From the NCBI RefSeq assembly GCF_036416795.1, contig NZ_CP143867.1, positions 5,138,001 to 5,202,000 of the forward strand: a DNA stretch of 64,000 bases, in the 5' to 3' direction. The notes below the pieces were generated by a model that had not been told where the DNA came from, did not search any database, and worked only from the letters and a program-made list of their open reading frames with translations. A program made the position numbers and the translations under genes. Positions 27,356-36,596 of the stretch are shown in pieces. Numbering within the stretch: position 1 is the stretch's first letter; every line of letters begins with the position of its first letter. This DNA is from Bacteroides sp. MSB163. Its GTDB lineage: Bacteria; Bacteroidota; Bacteroidia; Bacteroidales; Bacteroidaceae.

Positions 27356-28150
27356 TTATTTCCGCCAAATATAATGAGGCACTATCAACCATCGGATAAC
27401 TCCTCCCACTTTCATAAAAAAGCGGGAAAAAAGTATAAGCCAATTCGTATATATACCGTTAATTCTACACGCCTTCATAAGTTCAATGCTATTCCCACAT
27501 AATACACTATAAAAACTCCTATTGCTAATCCCACCGAAGCGCATCACTACTACGTCAAGATCAAGATAGCGGTAGCAAATCCTTTCCTTCAGGAAAAAAC
27601 GCAAAAACAATTCATAGTCACCGGCAATCCGGAAATTCGAATTAAATCCTCCGGACTTTATATAACACGATTTTCTTGCATAAAAAGAAGGATGGGGAGG
27701 CATTATGCCATAGGGCAACATCCCGGGATTAAAATAATTACCCGAATATCTACGAAGCAATCGTTCGTCATTCCTTCTTCTATACAACACATTCCCAAAT
27801 ACAGCATCAATCTCCGGCTTTTCAAAAGTTTGGGCTATTGTTTCTATTACATACCGGTCTTTAAAAACATCGTCAGAATTCAGATAACCGACAACATCTC
27901 CCGCAGCCATCCGCAATCCTTTGTTCATGGCTTCATAAACACCGGAATCTGCTTCACTGATATATTTCAGTCGTCCTTCAAACAAAGGAACATACTTTTC
28001 TATTGTAGAAACGGTATTATCTACGGAACCTCCGTCAACAACAATACACTCTATGTGAGGATAAGTTTGAGTCAGAACAGACCGAAGCGTATCTTCAACC
28101 GTTGCCTCCCTGTTCAATACAACCGTTATAATGGATATAAGCATCTCCAT
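27356..28150 (-). CDS. Glycosyltransferase family 2
   Basis: A 264-aa GT2 (GT-A fold) enzyme. The N-terminus is LISIITVVLNREATVEDTL, followed by IECIVVDGGSVDNTV and the donor-binding region YISEADSGVYEAMNKG (the DxD-like element is ADSG). Later, GYLNSDDVF carries the SDD motif. Start: ATG at 28150, or 28144 six bases on; longer frames further upstream are alternative and lie within the preceding gene. The start overlaps the end of the MBL gene by about 56 bp. It should add the second sugar of the repeat unit; the donor sugar cannot be told. Confidence 0.85.
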   Translation of the reverse strand: MEMLISIITVVLNREATVEDTLRSVLTQTYPHIECIVVDGGSVDNTVSTIEKYVPLFEGRLKYISEADSGVYEAMNKGLRMAAGDVVGYLNSDDVFKDRYVIETIAQTFEKPEIDAVFGNVLYRRRNDERLLRRYSGNYFNPGMLPYGIMPPHPSFYARKSCYIKSGGFNSNFRIAGDYELFLRFFLKERICYRYLDLDVVVMRFGGISNRSFYSVLCGNSIELMKACRINGIYTNWLILFSRFFMKVGGVIRWLIVPHYIWRK

Positions 28151-28715
28151 GTCCGGGGTACAAGTTACGTCCATCCGCCAAGCGAACAATACGCTCTTTT
28201 GATTTTACGGCATCCGTTTTATGGCTGTTCGGAAATGAAGCTATTACTTTCACACCGGGAATATATGAATCGCCTGAAAAAACATCATTACCCAATTTAT
28301 AAGTTAAGCAACTTTTATCATGTCCCGGTGTCTCCAGTACTTCCAAAACATTTCCAGTAGTAATTTCTATTTTATCACCCTCTCCCAGTATGCTGATATT
28401 ATTTTCAGTCCATACAATGGGATCATTATGATAACGTGAGAAATTTAACTTGTCAGAGCCCAGAGCTTCCTTTCCAAAAGAGGAAGTATAAATGATACAA
28501 TCCGGATATGCTTTTATCAGTTCCCTGATCCCATAAATATGATCATAGTGAGTATGAGTCAGGAATACTGCCTTCACAACTTTTCCATCGTTATCCAGCC
28601 ACTCCTTTACAGGCTGAACATCACCGATGTCTATTAAAAAAGTCGACGGCCCCTCACTGGTAAGAATATACGTATTTGAAGTAAACACACTGTTTATGAT
28701 CCGATGGATATACAT
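28095..28715 (-). CDS. MBL-fold metallohydrolase, possible thioesterase
   Basis: A 206-aa glyoxalase II-like hydrolase. Zinc motifs are FLTHTHYDHIYG (HxHxDH, near residue 53), LETPGHDKSC and FSGDSYIPG, and PGHGDAY near the end. The substrate is unknown. Because the locus carries three ACPs, a thioesterase role (freeing or clearing an acyl group from ACP) is a fair guess; MBL thioesterases exist in polyketide pathways. Alternative: a detoxifying glyoxalase II-like enzyme unrelated to the pathway. It starts one base from the stop of the PglC-like gene. Confidence 0.8.
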   Translation of the reverse strand: MYIHRIINSVFTSNTYILTSEGPSTFLIDIGDVQPVKEWLDNDGKVVKAVFLTHTHYDHIYGIRELIKAYPDCIIYTSSFGKEALGSDKLNFSRYHNDPIVWTENNISILGEGDKIEITTGNVLEVLETPGHDKSCLTYKLGNDVFSGDSYIPGVKVIASFPNSHKTDAVKSKERIVRLADGRNLYPGHGDAYIHYNGCIEQGGNG

Positions 28716-29324
28716 TTAATTATGTCCATTAAATGGTTCTGTAGTTGCACTTCCTTCCATATTTATTCCTTCACGAATAAATACTTTTTTGATTGTAAGG
28801 AAGATTATCTTTATATCCAGCCAGAAAGAGATATGATCCACATACCAAACATCCAGTTCAAATTTCTTAGTCCAGGATATGCTATTCCGACCATTCACTT
28901 GTGCCCAACCCGTAATTCCCGGACGAATTTCATGACGGCGGTATTGCTCTTCCGAATATATAGGAAGATACTTGATTAACAAAGGACGAGGTCCTACTAA
29001 TGCCATATCTCCCTTTAGAACGTTGATTAACTGCGGCAATTCATCTATGGAAAGAGAACGAACTATTTTTCCGACCTTTGTCAGACGAACGTCATCCGGC
29101 AACAGATTACCTTCTGCGTCCCGTTCATCCGTCATAGTCTTAAATTTAATAGCCTTAAATATCTGGGCATTTTTCCCGGGACGATCCTGGGTAAAGAAGA
29201 CACCGGCACCTTTATTAGCAAAATAAAGGAAAATGATAATAATAAGTAAGATTGGCCAAATGATAAGTAAGGCACATAATACAATAAGAAAATCTATCGC
29301 ACGTTTTAATCCGTTCTTATACAT
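28716..29324 (-). CDS. PglC-like initiating phosphoglycosyl transferase
   Basis: A 202-aa monotopic phosphoglycosyl transferase. It has one N-terminal hydrophobic reentrant segment (AIDFLIVLCALLIIWPILL), FKFKTM-type IKFKTMTDERDAEGN, the catalytic D-E pair in RSLSIDELPQL, GDMALVGPRPLL and RPGITGWAQVNGRN. The C-terminus ...GSATTEPFNGHN closely resembles PglC, the bacillosamine-phosphate transferase. It should place the first sugar phosphate on undecaprenyl phosphate and so start the capsule repeat. Three bases separate it from the deacetylase gene. Confidence 0.93.
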   Translation of the reverse strand: MYKNGLKRAIDFLIVLCALLIIWPILLIIIIFLYFANKGAGVFFTQDRPGKNAQIFKAIKFKTMTDERDAEGNLLPDDVRLTKVGKIVRSLSIDELPQLINVLKGDMALVGPRPLLIKYLPIYSEEQYRRHEIRPGITGWAQVNGRNSISWTKKFELDVWYVDHISFWLDIKIIFLTIKKVFIREGINMEGSATTEPFNGHN

Positions 29325-29327
29325 AAT

Positions 29328-30206
29328 CTACAGTTCAATTAACGGTTGTTTATTCCAATCTATCGACTCAGCAGCTTGCTGTACATTACAGAATGAATAA
29401 TTCCCTAGTAAAGTATCCAATTTATTCAACGCTCCTCCTTTACCAATGTTTGTCTTTACATAACGGGTTATACGGTTCTTTAATGTACCAGGTTCTTTAT
29501 AGTATTCTTCAAATTCCTGCTTAGTCATGAACTTTGAACTCTGTTCGATTAAATCATTGATATGAAAATAGAACATCACATAATCCATGTGACTAATAAG
29601 TTCCTTATGCAACCACAATGGCACTAATCTGAAATAGCCGCCACCCGAAAATGGTACCGCTTTTCCCATTAATCTGGCAGGACAGACTGGCAACTCCTTA
29701 ATCGTATAATCGTTCTTTTTAACCAACGAAGGTATAGTCGAAGTAAACTGGGGAAATCCTCCCAAATCCCGACTAGCTGGAAAAACAGAACAATCATATT
29801 CAATCCCATTTTCTGCCAATATTTCAAATGCCCAGTCATTATCTTTCCCTATTGAGAAAGCCGGTGCACGGAAACTGCTTACTTTTTTGCCAATCAAATT
29901 CTCGATTTCTTGCACAGCAATACGTGTATCTTCTGCAAATTCCTGTCTAGTCATCTTGTTTATCCACAGATGCCGATTTGAATGACTACCTACTTCGTGA
30001 CCATTATCAGAAATTCTTTTCAATACCTCTGGAAACTCTACAGCTAATTGACCCACACAGAAGAATGTTGCTTTGGAATTACTTTTATCAAGTGTATTCA
30101 AAATCCAATCAAACAACTTATCATACTGACGATATTTCTCTTTTCGTCCACCCTTAAAGTGCTTTTCAATATACCATTCCTCAATATCAAAAGATAATAT
30201 ATTCAT
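29328..30206 (-). CDS. Polysaccharide deacetylase (NodB-fold, DUF3473 type)
   Basis: A 292-aa carbohydrate esterase 4 protein. NodB motifs: LSFDIEEWY (Asp metal ligand), GSHSNRHLWI (HSxxH, metal His pair), SFRAPAFSIG, and the terminal GGGYFRL and MFYFHIND regions. The DIEEWY variant is characteristic of the DUF3473-associated subgroup found in polysaccharide loci. It may remove an N-acetyl group from a sugar of the growing repeat; no signal peptide is seen, so it would act inside the cell. It lies directly upstream of the PglC-like gene. Confidence 0.9.
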   Translation of the reverse strand: MNILSFDIEEWYIEKHFKGGRKEKYRQYDKLFDWILNTLDKSNSKATFFCVGQLAVEFPEVLKRISDNGHEVGSHSNRHLWINKMTRQEFAEDTRIAVQEIENLIGKKVSSFRAPAFSIGKDNDWAFEILAENGIEYDCSVFPASRDLGGFPQFTSTIPSLVKKNDYTIKELPVCPARLMGKAVPFSGGGYFRLVPLWLHKELISHMDYVMFYFHINDLIEQSSKFMTKQEFEEYYKEPGTLKNRITRYVKTNIGKGGALNKLDTLLGNYSFCNVQQAAESIDWNKQPLIEL

Positions 30207-30219
30207 TTTATCATCTTAA

Positions 30220-31197
30220 TTATATTAAATCATAATCAGCAAGGCTTACTTCCCAATTTTCAATATCAAATATCCTCTCATCTATCAAATCGTGATCAAA
30301 TATAGTACCTACAAAATGAAACTTTTTAGGTTCTAATTTCTCCGGCACCTTTATCAGAGTCATTGGTGTAAAAGGAAGATACCCGACATACATGATCATA
30401 TCAAGGAATTGTGTACTACAATGTTTGTATACAGTTCTCACAGCCCAATCGAAGTTTTTCTTCGACAAAGGATATACATCCAATAAAAAAGCTGTCTTTA
30501 TCCCTTCATAATCCATTACACGATAGACTCCATGCATTCCTTTATTCTCTATAAAAGAATATTTAGGTGTTTTCCCCTCCTTTTCTAAATATCTGAACTT
30601 ATTGAAAGACATTCGCTCTTTATGAACAAGAGGTCTGCTGATTTTAGTTGAGAAAGAAAGCACAGAGAAGTATAGCCACAATTCTGCAAAAAATACAGAT
30701 AGAAAATTTAATTGTCGAAATTGCTTTTTAATACTACCAATTCTAACTGGTAATATATAAGTAGATAGATTTCCAATATCCTTTCTTTTTAGTCCTTTTT
30801 TCTGAATCGGATAAGCGTTAGCATTGGGAAAACCCATCAAAAAGGAACATTTCTCATTTTCTACAATATATTTTTGACTTTCTCTGATCAAGCGTTCATA
30901 TGTAAAAAAATTACGATATTCTTTCTTAATCATAGTACCAGCCCCATAAGCAAACAATGTTTTTACCCCATTAAAAACATAATAATAAGGAACCAGATTA
31001 TGACTACCAATTACTACATTGTTCTCATCTTTCAATAAAGCATGAATAGAATAACCTAAAGGAGTTTGAAAATATCGATTCCGAAAGGACTCAACAGTCA
31101 TTGAATGCTTAGGGAATATTTCATGAAACAAGATACAAACTTGTTCCATTTCATTTTCCGCCAGTTCTGTTGTTTTTTTTAAAATGATTTGGTTCAT
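30220..31197 (-). CDS. GNAT-like acyltransferase (Acyltransf/FemAB-type)
   Basis: A 325-aa protein of uncertain type. It resembles GNAT-fold acyltransferases: MNQIILKKTTELAENEMEQV begins the fold, FAYGAGTMIKKEYRNFFTYERLI looks like the acyl-CoA or acyl-ACP binding segment, and a second half resembles another GNAT-like domain (RVMDYEGIKTAFLLDVY). The start at 31197 is chosen because the 20-codon upstream extension overlaps SDR3 coding sequence. It is the most likely enzyme to move the acyl group from an ACP to the sugar amine. The role is inferred from position. Confidence 0.6.
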   Translation of the reverse strand: MNQIILKKTTELAENEMEQVCILFHEIFPKHSMTVESFRNRYFQTPLGYSIHALLKDENNVVIGSHNLVPYYYVFNGVKTLFAYGAGTMIKKEYRNFFTYERLIRESQKYIVENEKCSFLMGFPNANAYPIQKKGLKRKDIGNLSTYILPVRIGSIKKQFRQLNFLSVFFAELWLYFSVLSFSTKISRPLVHKERMSFNKFRYLEKEGKTPKYSFIENKGMHGVYRVMDYEGIKTAFLLDVYPLSKKNFDWAVRTVYKHCSTQFLDMIMYVGYLPFTPMTLIKVPEKLEPKKFHFVGTIFDHDLIDERIFDIENWEVSLADYDLI

Positions 31198-31205
31198 TAC
31201 AATTA

Positions 31206-31967
31206 TTATTGTATAGTGTAACCGCCATCTACCACAATGTTTTGCCCTGTAATCCAACGGGCAGCATTACTCAACAGAAAGGTACAAACATTAGACACAT
31301 CATTTACCGTACCTACTCCCAAAGGGAAACCAGACAGTCTTTTTTGTTTGTTTTCCTCTGACAAAGAACTTAAATATTTGTTCATCATTGGAGTTAAAAC
31401 TGTACCAGGTGAAACACAATTAACAGTCATCTGTTTAGCCGCCAATTCAAGAGCTATCGGCTTCACTGCAGCAACCATAGCACCTTTCGAAGCTGCATAT
31501 GCAGTTACTCCTAACCTCCCGATGACAGATGCAATAGAAGATATCAGAACAAAATGGCAACCTGTATTTTTATATTTTATAGAGGATATACATTTTATCA
31601 GTTCAAAAGCACTCAAAGTATTTATTCGCCATACTTCCTCATAATCCTGTGGTAGCAAAAATTTCAAAGGTATAGTCTTCTCAATCCCTGCCCCATGAAT
31701 CAGCCCATCAATATGTATATAACTATTATGGATTTGTTCAACCAACTCTGCAATACCATTCAGATTTCCTAAATCATAACAGATAGCAGTATGACCATCC
31801 CCTGTCATTTGAATTAAAGTTTCATTTAATCTTGTTTCATTTCTGCCAACAAGAATAACACGAGCTCCCATATTACTACAATCTATAGCACATTGAGCTC
31901 CAATTCCTGACGAGGCACCGGTGACAAGAACTACTTTTCCTTCTAAAGAAAATGGACTATGTTTCAT
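31206..31967 (-). CDS. SDR-family ketoreductase (SDR3), FabG-like
   Basis: A 253-aa classical short-chain dehydrogenase. NAD(P)-binding TGASSGIG (residues 17-24), the catalytic Ser in SSIASV and Tyr-Lys in YAASK, and VNCVSPGTV are present. It shares the unusual start HSPFSLEGK with SDR1 (QYNPFSLEGK), so the two are paralogues. It follows KAS3 and ACP3, forming an ACP-ketosynthase-ketoreductase module. The expected job is reducing a 3-ketoacyl-ACP to a 3-hydroxyacyl-ACP. Confidence 0.85.
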   Translation of the reverse strand: MKHSPFSLEGKVVLVTGASSGIGAQCAIDCSNMGARVILVGRNETRLNETLIQMTGDGHTAICYDLGNLNGIAELVEQIHNSYIHIDGLIHGAGIEKTIPLKFLLPQDYEEVWRINTLSAFELIKCISSIKYKNTGCHFVLISSIASVIGRLGVTAYAASKGAMVAAVKPIALELAAKQMTVNCVSPGTVLTPMMNKYLSSLSEENKQKRLSGFPLGVGTVNDVSNVCTFLLSNAARWITGQNIVVDGGYTIQ

Positions 31968-31973
31968 AACAAA

Positions 31974-33032
31974 TCAAATTTCCACAATATCACTTATATA
32001 ACAATCACTCATTGATACAATACCAGTAGCCCAAGTCATTCCAACTCCAAAAGCACTCAGTAGTATTGTATGATTTCCTATAAGTTTATCTTTTAATTCA
32101 GAAACAATAGTCAGCGGCACAGACACAGATGAAACATTTCCAAACTTACTAATAGTTGAAGGAACCTTATTAACATCAATTTTCAATTTGCTTACAAGAT
32201 AAGAATTCATAAAATTATTTGCCTGATGAAATATATAATAATCCATAGTTTGAATATTCATCCCAGCAAATTCTAATGTTGCCTTAATATCATTAGGTAT
32301 TTCACGAATAACAAAATTAAATACATCCCCTCCCTTCATGTATCCTTGTTCATCTGTTCTGATATTACCATATTCGTCCACAACTTTCTCTTTTACAGTT
32401 TCCGAAGAACTAGGAATTCGATAACCACCCGCATTTATCTTTATTAAAGATTCACGAGAACCATCAGAATTTAAAGAAAAAAATGATTTACCATATTTCT
32501 CACCTTTTTCTATTATTGCTGCAACTCCACCATCACCAAATAAGAACGCTGTTTTCCGGTCTTTAGGAGAGTAAACTTTCGACCTAGTCTCACCATCTAA
32601 CAATAGCACTTTACGTATATTAGGTTGCTGTGCATATGAATAAGCCACTGTCAAACCATATATAAATGCAGAGCAACCTAAACTTATATCAAATGCAATT
32701 GTCTTATGCGACAATCCCAAACGTTCCTGCAATATTACTGAAGTGGCTGGCATACGATAATCCGGAGTCTGAGAAATAAATATCAACATATCAATCTCTG
32801 ATTTATCAATATTCATGTCGCTTATTAAACGTTCTGCCGCAGCAAAGCATAAATCTGAACTACAAGTCTTGTCATCAACAAAGCGACGTTCCACAATACC
32901 AATCTTATCAACAACCTCTTTTACTTCTGCCTGTGAGAAAAACTCAGTATATTCATAGTTGTGAATAATACGTCGAGGGACGCAAGCAGACATACCGGAA
33001 ACACCGACTCCCTCAAATTGCAAAAAGCCCAT
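31974..33032 (-). CDS. KASIII-like beta-ketoacyl-ACP synthase (KAS3)
   Basis: A 352-aa FabH-type thiolase-fold enzyme. The catalytic triad is Cys120 in DISLGCSAF, His269 in FHQANNF and Asn299 in FGNVSSVS, typical of a condensing enzyme rather than a CerJ-type acyl transferase (Cys-His-Asp). The protein is shorter than usual neither at the N- nor C-terminus. It is clearly paralogous to KAS1 and KAS2 in this locus. It lies 2 bp after ACP3 and 6 bp before SDR3, so the three belong together. Confidence 0.9.
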   Translation of the reverse strand: MGFLQFEGVGVSGMSACVPRRIIHNYEYTEFFSQAEVKEVVDKIGIVERRFVDDKTCSSDLCFAAAERLISDMNIDKSEIDMLIFISQTPDYRMPATSVILQERLGLSHKTIAFDISLGCSAFIYGLTVAYSYAQQPNIRKVLLLDGETRSKVYSPKDRKTAFLFGDGGVAAIIEKGEKYGKSFFSLNSDGSRESLIKINAGGYRIPSSSETVKEKVVDEYGNIRTDEQGYMKGGDVFNFVIREIPNDIKATLEFAGMNIQTMDYYIFHQANNFMNSYLVSKLKIDVNKVPSTISKFGNVSSVSVPLTIVSELKDKLIGNHTILLSAFGVGMTWATGIVSMSDCYISDIVEI

Positions 33033-33034
33033 AA

Positions 33035-33259
33035 TTACTTATTTATATAATTAAATATATCTTCTACAGTTTCCAACTTATTAAAATCATCTTCATCAAT
33101 AGCAGCATCATACTCTCTATCCAACATCATGATTATTGACAAATGGACTAAAGAACTCCATTCTTCAATATCTCTAAAATGGGTCTCATAAGTTATTTTT
33201 CCAGGTTCTGTTTCTTCAAACTGTTCCGCAAACTTTACTATAAAATCATTCCTATCCAT
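33035..33259 (-). CDS. Acyl carrier protein (ACP3)
   Basis: A 74-aa four-helix acyl carrier protein. The phosphopantetheine Ser is probably Ser36 in EEWSSLVHL, where the usual DSL is SSL. ACP1 shares this variant and the N-terminal IxKFAEQFxET, so ACP1 and ACP3 are duplicates. It carries the acyl intermediate for KAS3 and SDR3, which follow immediately. Confidence 0.85.
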   Translation of the reverse strand: MDRNDFIVKFAEQFEETEPGKITYETHFRDIEEWSSLVHLSIIMMLDREYDAAIDEDDFNKLETVEDIFNYINK

Positions 33260-33375
33260 AATATATTAATTAAAATTATTTTACAACATATATTAATTAA
33301 AATTAAGTATTAACATGCAGTATGCTAAAATTCATCCATAATCTCTTTCTCGATAAACTATTTCTAAATAAGACG

Positions 33376-33801
33376 TTAACTCATAACTCCATATTTTCCG
33401 CAATGAATATTTTCTTTAATTATTCTTGCCGGATTTCCCACTACTATACAATTGTTCGGAACATCTTTTGTAACAACCGCCCCAGCACCAACTACAACTT
33501 CATTACCAATCGTTACTCCAGGCATAATAATAGCCCTAGCACCAATAAAGCAGTTGTCACCAATCCTAGTATCAACTTTCATACAACGACTAGCATCATG
33601 GGCAAGAATAATGACTCCCCCCACTATCCTTGTATTTCTACCAATATGTATTCCTTTAGGATTAATACTTTTATCAAGTGATGCTTTTCGAGATATGGCG
33701 GTTCCCTCTCCTATTTCCATGCCATAAAGAGTTCTGTATATCCAAATATTGTATCTTATCAATATTTTATATATCCACACTCTACATCTGCTAAGTATCA
33801 T
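33376..33801 (-). CDS. Left-handed beta-helix acyltransferase (WbbJ/CysE type)
   Basis: A 141-aa LbH (hexapeptide-repeat) acyltransferase. Repeats start near residue 50 (GIHIGRNTRIVGGVI), with IILAHDAS providing the catalytic His in the typical AH(D/G) context, and end with VTIGNEVVVGAGAVVTKDVP and the VGNPARIIK tail of maltose/serine-type O-acetyltransferases. It probably acetylates or acylates a sugar hydroxyl or amine. It lies between ACP3 and KAS2 with a 116-bp gap to ACP3. Confidence 0.85.
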   Translation of the reverse strand: MILSRCRVWIYKILIRYNIWIYRTLYGMEIGEGTAISRKASLDKSINPKGIHIGRNTRIVGGVIILAHDASRCMKVDTRIGDNCFIGARAIIMPGVTIGNEVVVGAGAVVTKDVPNNCIVVGNPARIIKENIHCGKYGVMS

Positions 33802-33859
33802 ATCAATGAAAAAATTATAAATAGATTATACTTCCACATACCTATTTGTAAACTTCACT

Positions 33860-34918
33860 TTAACAGTTAACTATTTCAGGTATAATTATTTTCTTTGTCT
33901 TCATCCACATTGTTCCCCATGTTAACCCTAAACCAAATGAGGACATTAATAATGTGGTCTCTTTCGACATTAATTGTTCCCGAAGTCGTGTCACCATCAA
34001 TGAAGGTATAGAAGCACCTCCCAAATTACCAAACTCTTCCAAATTATAAGGGACCTTTTCCTGAGGAAGTTTTAACTTCTTAACGATACGGTCAACGATC
34101 ATTTTATTAGCCTGGTGAATCAAGAAGTAATCAATATCCGTATCGCGATTAATTTTATAATCTGCCAAAAATTTCTCTACAGATTTGGGAGGACGAGATA
34201 TTGCGAATGAGAAAACATTCATTCCATTTATCAGAGTATGGATAGGAGCACGAACAATACCATTACCGAAATCCTCGTATTCAAAAGATTCCGGTGTAGC
34301 CGGATGACGAAAACCACCGTGAGGAGTCATCAATGCTTCATATCCCTTACCATAAGTATGAAAATCAACAACAATATCATTAGCCGCCTCGTCATATTCT
34401 AAAGCTATTGCCGTACCACAGTCACCAAACAATGGTACGCGACTCTTGTCCTTCATCGACCCCATACGCAATGCCGTATCACCAATAAGTAACAAAGCAC
34501 GCTTTACATTACCAGTCGTCAACAGATTGCCCGCAACTGTTATTGCATACATGCATCCACAGCATCCCATAGGGATATCCATGCAAAAACAGTTCTCTGA
34601 CAGTGACAACCTATCTTGCAATATACAAGAAGTGGGCGGAGTACGATAATCACCCGTTACGGATTCAAACAGCAGAACATCAATACTATCCCTCTCCCAT
34701 CCCAGTTCTTCAAGTAACTTCTCAGCGGCAGCTTGGCACATATCCGAAGCACACATATTATCCGGAGCAATATGACGTCTTTTTATCCCGACTGTATTAT
34801 CAAATACTTCCGCCTCTTCCTGAGAGAAAAAATCAAAATCAGATGTCTTCACCACATTCTCAGGAACAGCCATAGCTACTCCTTTCATGCCGACATTCTT
34901 AATTCTCCATCTTGCCAT
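33860..34918 (-). CDS. KASIII-like beta-ketoacyl-ACP synthase (KAS2)
   Basis: A 352-aa FabH-type enzyme with triad Cys119 in DIPMGCCGC (an unusually Cys-rich active site), His268 in LIHQANK and Asn298 in EFGNLGGAS. It starts 11 bp after ACP2 and forms a pair with it. The N-terminal half (VGIKRRHIAPDN) matches the FabH start region. Compared with KAS1 and KAS3 it has a distinct substrate-pocket sequence (VTGDYRTPPTS), so it may use another starter or extender. It sits just downstream of the AMP-forming ligase gene. Confidence 0.9.
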   Translation of the reverse strand: MARWRIKNVGMKGVAMAVPENVVKTSDFDFFSQEEAEVFDNTVGIKRRHIAPDNMCASDMCQAAAEKLLEELGWERDSIDVLLFESVTGDYRTPPTSCILQDRLSLSENCFCMDIPMGCCGCMYAITVAGNLLTTGNVKRALLLIGDTALRMGSMKDKSRVPLFGDCGTAIALEYDEAANDIVVDFHTYGKGYEALMTPHGGFRHPATPESFEYEDFGNGIVRAPIHTLINGMNVFSFAISRPPKSVEKFLADYKINRDTDIDYFLIHQANKMIVDRIVKKLKLPQEKVPYNLEEFGNLGGASIPSLMVTRLREQLMSKETTLLMSSFGLGLTWGTMWMKTKKIIIPEIVNC

Positions 34919-34929
34919 AGTGCAACCCG

Positions 34930-35169
34930 TTAGAGTTCAACATCATACTTTTTCAAAATTTCACGTCCCTTACCATAGGAAGTGAATTCCATAATATCTT
35001 CCGGATCGAACATCACATCAAAAGACTCTTCCAACAAAGCAATGATATTCAACTGGTGAACAGAGTCCCATGATTCAACGTTCTCTTTCGAGAAATCGTC
35101 ATTTAGTACAGAGCTATCCACACCAAACACCTCAACAAAAGCATCATTGTATTTTTCAATATTCGTCAT
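34930..35169 (-). CDS. Acyl carrier protein (ACP2)
   Basis: A 79-aa ACP with the canonical phosphopantetheine site: Ser36 in VESWDSVHQL. It differs from ACP1 and ACP3 both here (DSV rather than SSL) and at the N-terminus. Its gene lies between the AMP ligase (15 bp upstream) and KAS2 (11 bp downstream), so it is the natural acceptor of the acyl group activated by the ligase. Confidence 0.88.
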   Translation of the reverse strand: MTNIEKYNDAFVEVFGVDSSVLNDDFSKENVESWDSVHQLNIIALLEESFDVMFDPEDIMEFTSYGKGREILKKYDVEL

Positions 35170-35183
35170 TACATTCTCTATTT

Positions 35184-36581
35184 TTATAAATTCAACTTAC
35201 TGTATAATATCTTTCCGGCTTCATTCTTAGGAATACTATCTATTATTCTCACCTCAAAAGCCGACGCCACAAGTCTGGTCTTTTCTACCAATATTTCCTT
35301 TACCGCAGTCACATATTTATCATCGGTCAGATAAACAATCATCTTTTCATCTGTACCCACACAGGCACATTCTATCGGGCATTTACCTTTAATTATCTGT
35401 TCACACTCATCCAATCCGATACGCATTCCATACAGTTTTAAGAAGCGTCCCATACGGCCTACAATGAAATAACACCCGTCTTCATCCCGATAGGCAAGAT
35501 CACCCGTACGCATAAAACCGTTACGCTCATCACCCAGCAGTAAATCCTCGCGCTTACGAGCATACCCCATCGTTACATTTTTGCCGCGATAACACATCTC
35601 ACCCTCCGTATTTGGCAATTCTATTACAGAGCCATCACTGTCTATCAATGACAATTCTGCATTCGGAACCGCACGTCCTATACTGCCACACTTTGAAATT
35701 GCATACTCCGGTGGAAGATAAGCCATACGGGCAGTACCTTCTGACTGTCCGTAAGTAGCAATCCAGCGTTTCCCGTTATCACGACAGTATTCTGCAAATT
35801 TCAAATTCAACTGACGCGGCATTTTTCCGCCTCCTTGAGTAAGCAGTGTCAAATCAGGTAAGTCCATACGGAAAAAGCGCATCAGATTTAATATCTCAAA
35901 ACTATAAGGAACACCTGTAAAACTGGTGGCATGCTGTTCTTTCATAAAAATCCAGAAAGCTTTGTCGGTCATACTTTGATTGGTTATCAACACAGTAGCT
36001 CCAACATAAAGATGACTGAATACCACTGATAACCCCATAGTATAATATAATGGAAGGACAAGCAAAGGACGATCATTGGAAGTCAGACCAAAAAAAGTAG
36101 AGATATTTAAGGCCGCCGCTTCTATATTACCATACTTATGCCGTACCAACTTGGGACTACCTGTTGAGCCGGAAGTAGGCAAAAGATGAGATAGATCAGG
36201 ATGCATCTCACAATCTTCCATTCCTGTACGCAAGAGGATATAGCCATAATATTCACACACCATTTCATAATGCAGGTCAACTGCCATCAACGAGGGCACA
36301 CAAACATAAGAAGGGCGGTAAATATCAAGTAGATTATGAAGAAGTTCCTTTTCAATATGTGCATTCAATATTAAAGGGACATTGCCGGAATTAATACAAC
36401 CTATACTCCAAGCTATACCTCCGACATTATTTTCTGTCAATAAGAATAATAAGGAACGACTGGGAAGAATGGTAGATATGTTCTCGGAAAAATCCAACAA
36501 CTCACCATACTTCAAGGTATTCCCCAAAGCATCAACTGCAGCAAACGCATCCTGCGCCTGCTTATTTAAATTCAATATCAT
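35184..36581 (-). CDS. AMP-forming acyl-ACP/CoA ligase (ANL family)
   Basis: A 465-aa adenylate-forming enzyme, shorter than full-length acyl-CoA synthetases. Motifs: LPTSGSTGSPKLV near residue 135 (A3), ATYGQSEGTARM (A5), RTGDLAYRDEDG (A7), and the C-terminal KNEAGKILYSKL with the conserved Lys (A10). It activates a carboxylic acid with ATP and loads it on a thiol carrier. The adjacent ACP2 is the likely acceptor. The acid could be a small hydroxy or branched acid; its identity cannot be read from the sequence. Confidence 0.88.
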   Translation of the reverse strand: MILNLNKQAQDAFAAVDALGNTLKYGELLDFSENISTILPSRSLLFLLTENNVGGIAWSIGCINSGNVPLILNAHIEKELLHNLLDIYRPSYVCVPSLMAVDLHYEMVCEYYGYILLRTGMEDCEMHPDLSHLLPTSGSTGSPKLVRHKYGNIEAAALNISTFFGLTSNDRPLLVLPLYYTMGLSVVFSHLYVGATVLITNQSMTDKAFWIFMKEQHATSFTGVPYSFEILNLMRFFRMDLPDLTLLTQGGGKMPRQLNLKFAEYCRDNGKRWIATYGQSEGTARMAYLPPEYAISKCGSIGRAVPNAELSLIDSDGSVIELPNTEGEMCYRGKNVTMGYARKREDLLLGDERNGFMRTGDLAYRDEDGCYFIVGRMGRFLKLYGMRIGLDECEQIIKGKCPIECACVGTDEKMIVYLTDDKYVTAVKEILVEKTRLVASAFEVRIIDSIPKNEAGKILYSKLNL

Positions 36582-36596
36582 TTGGTTTATTTTATT

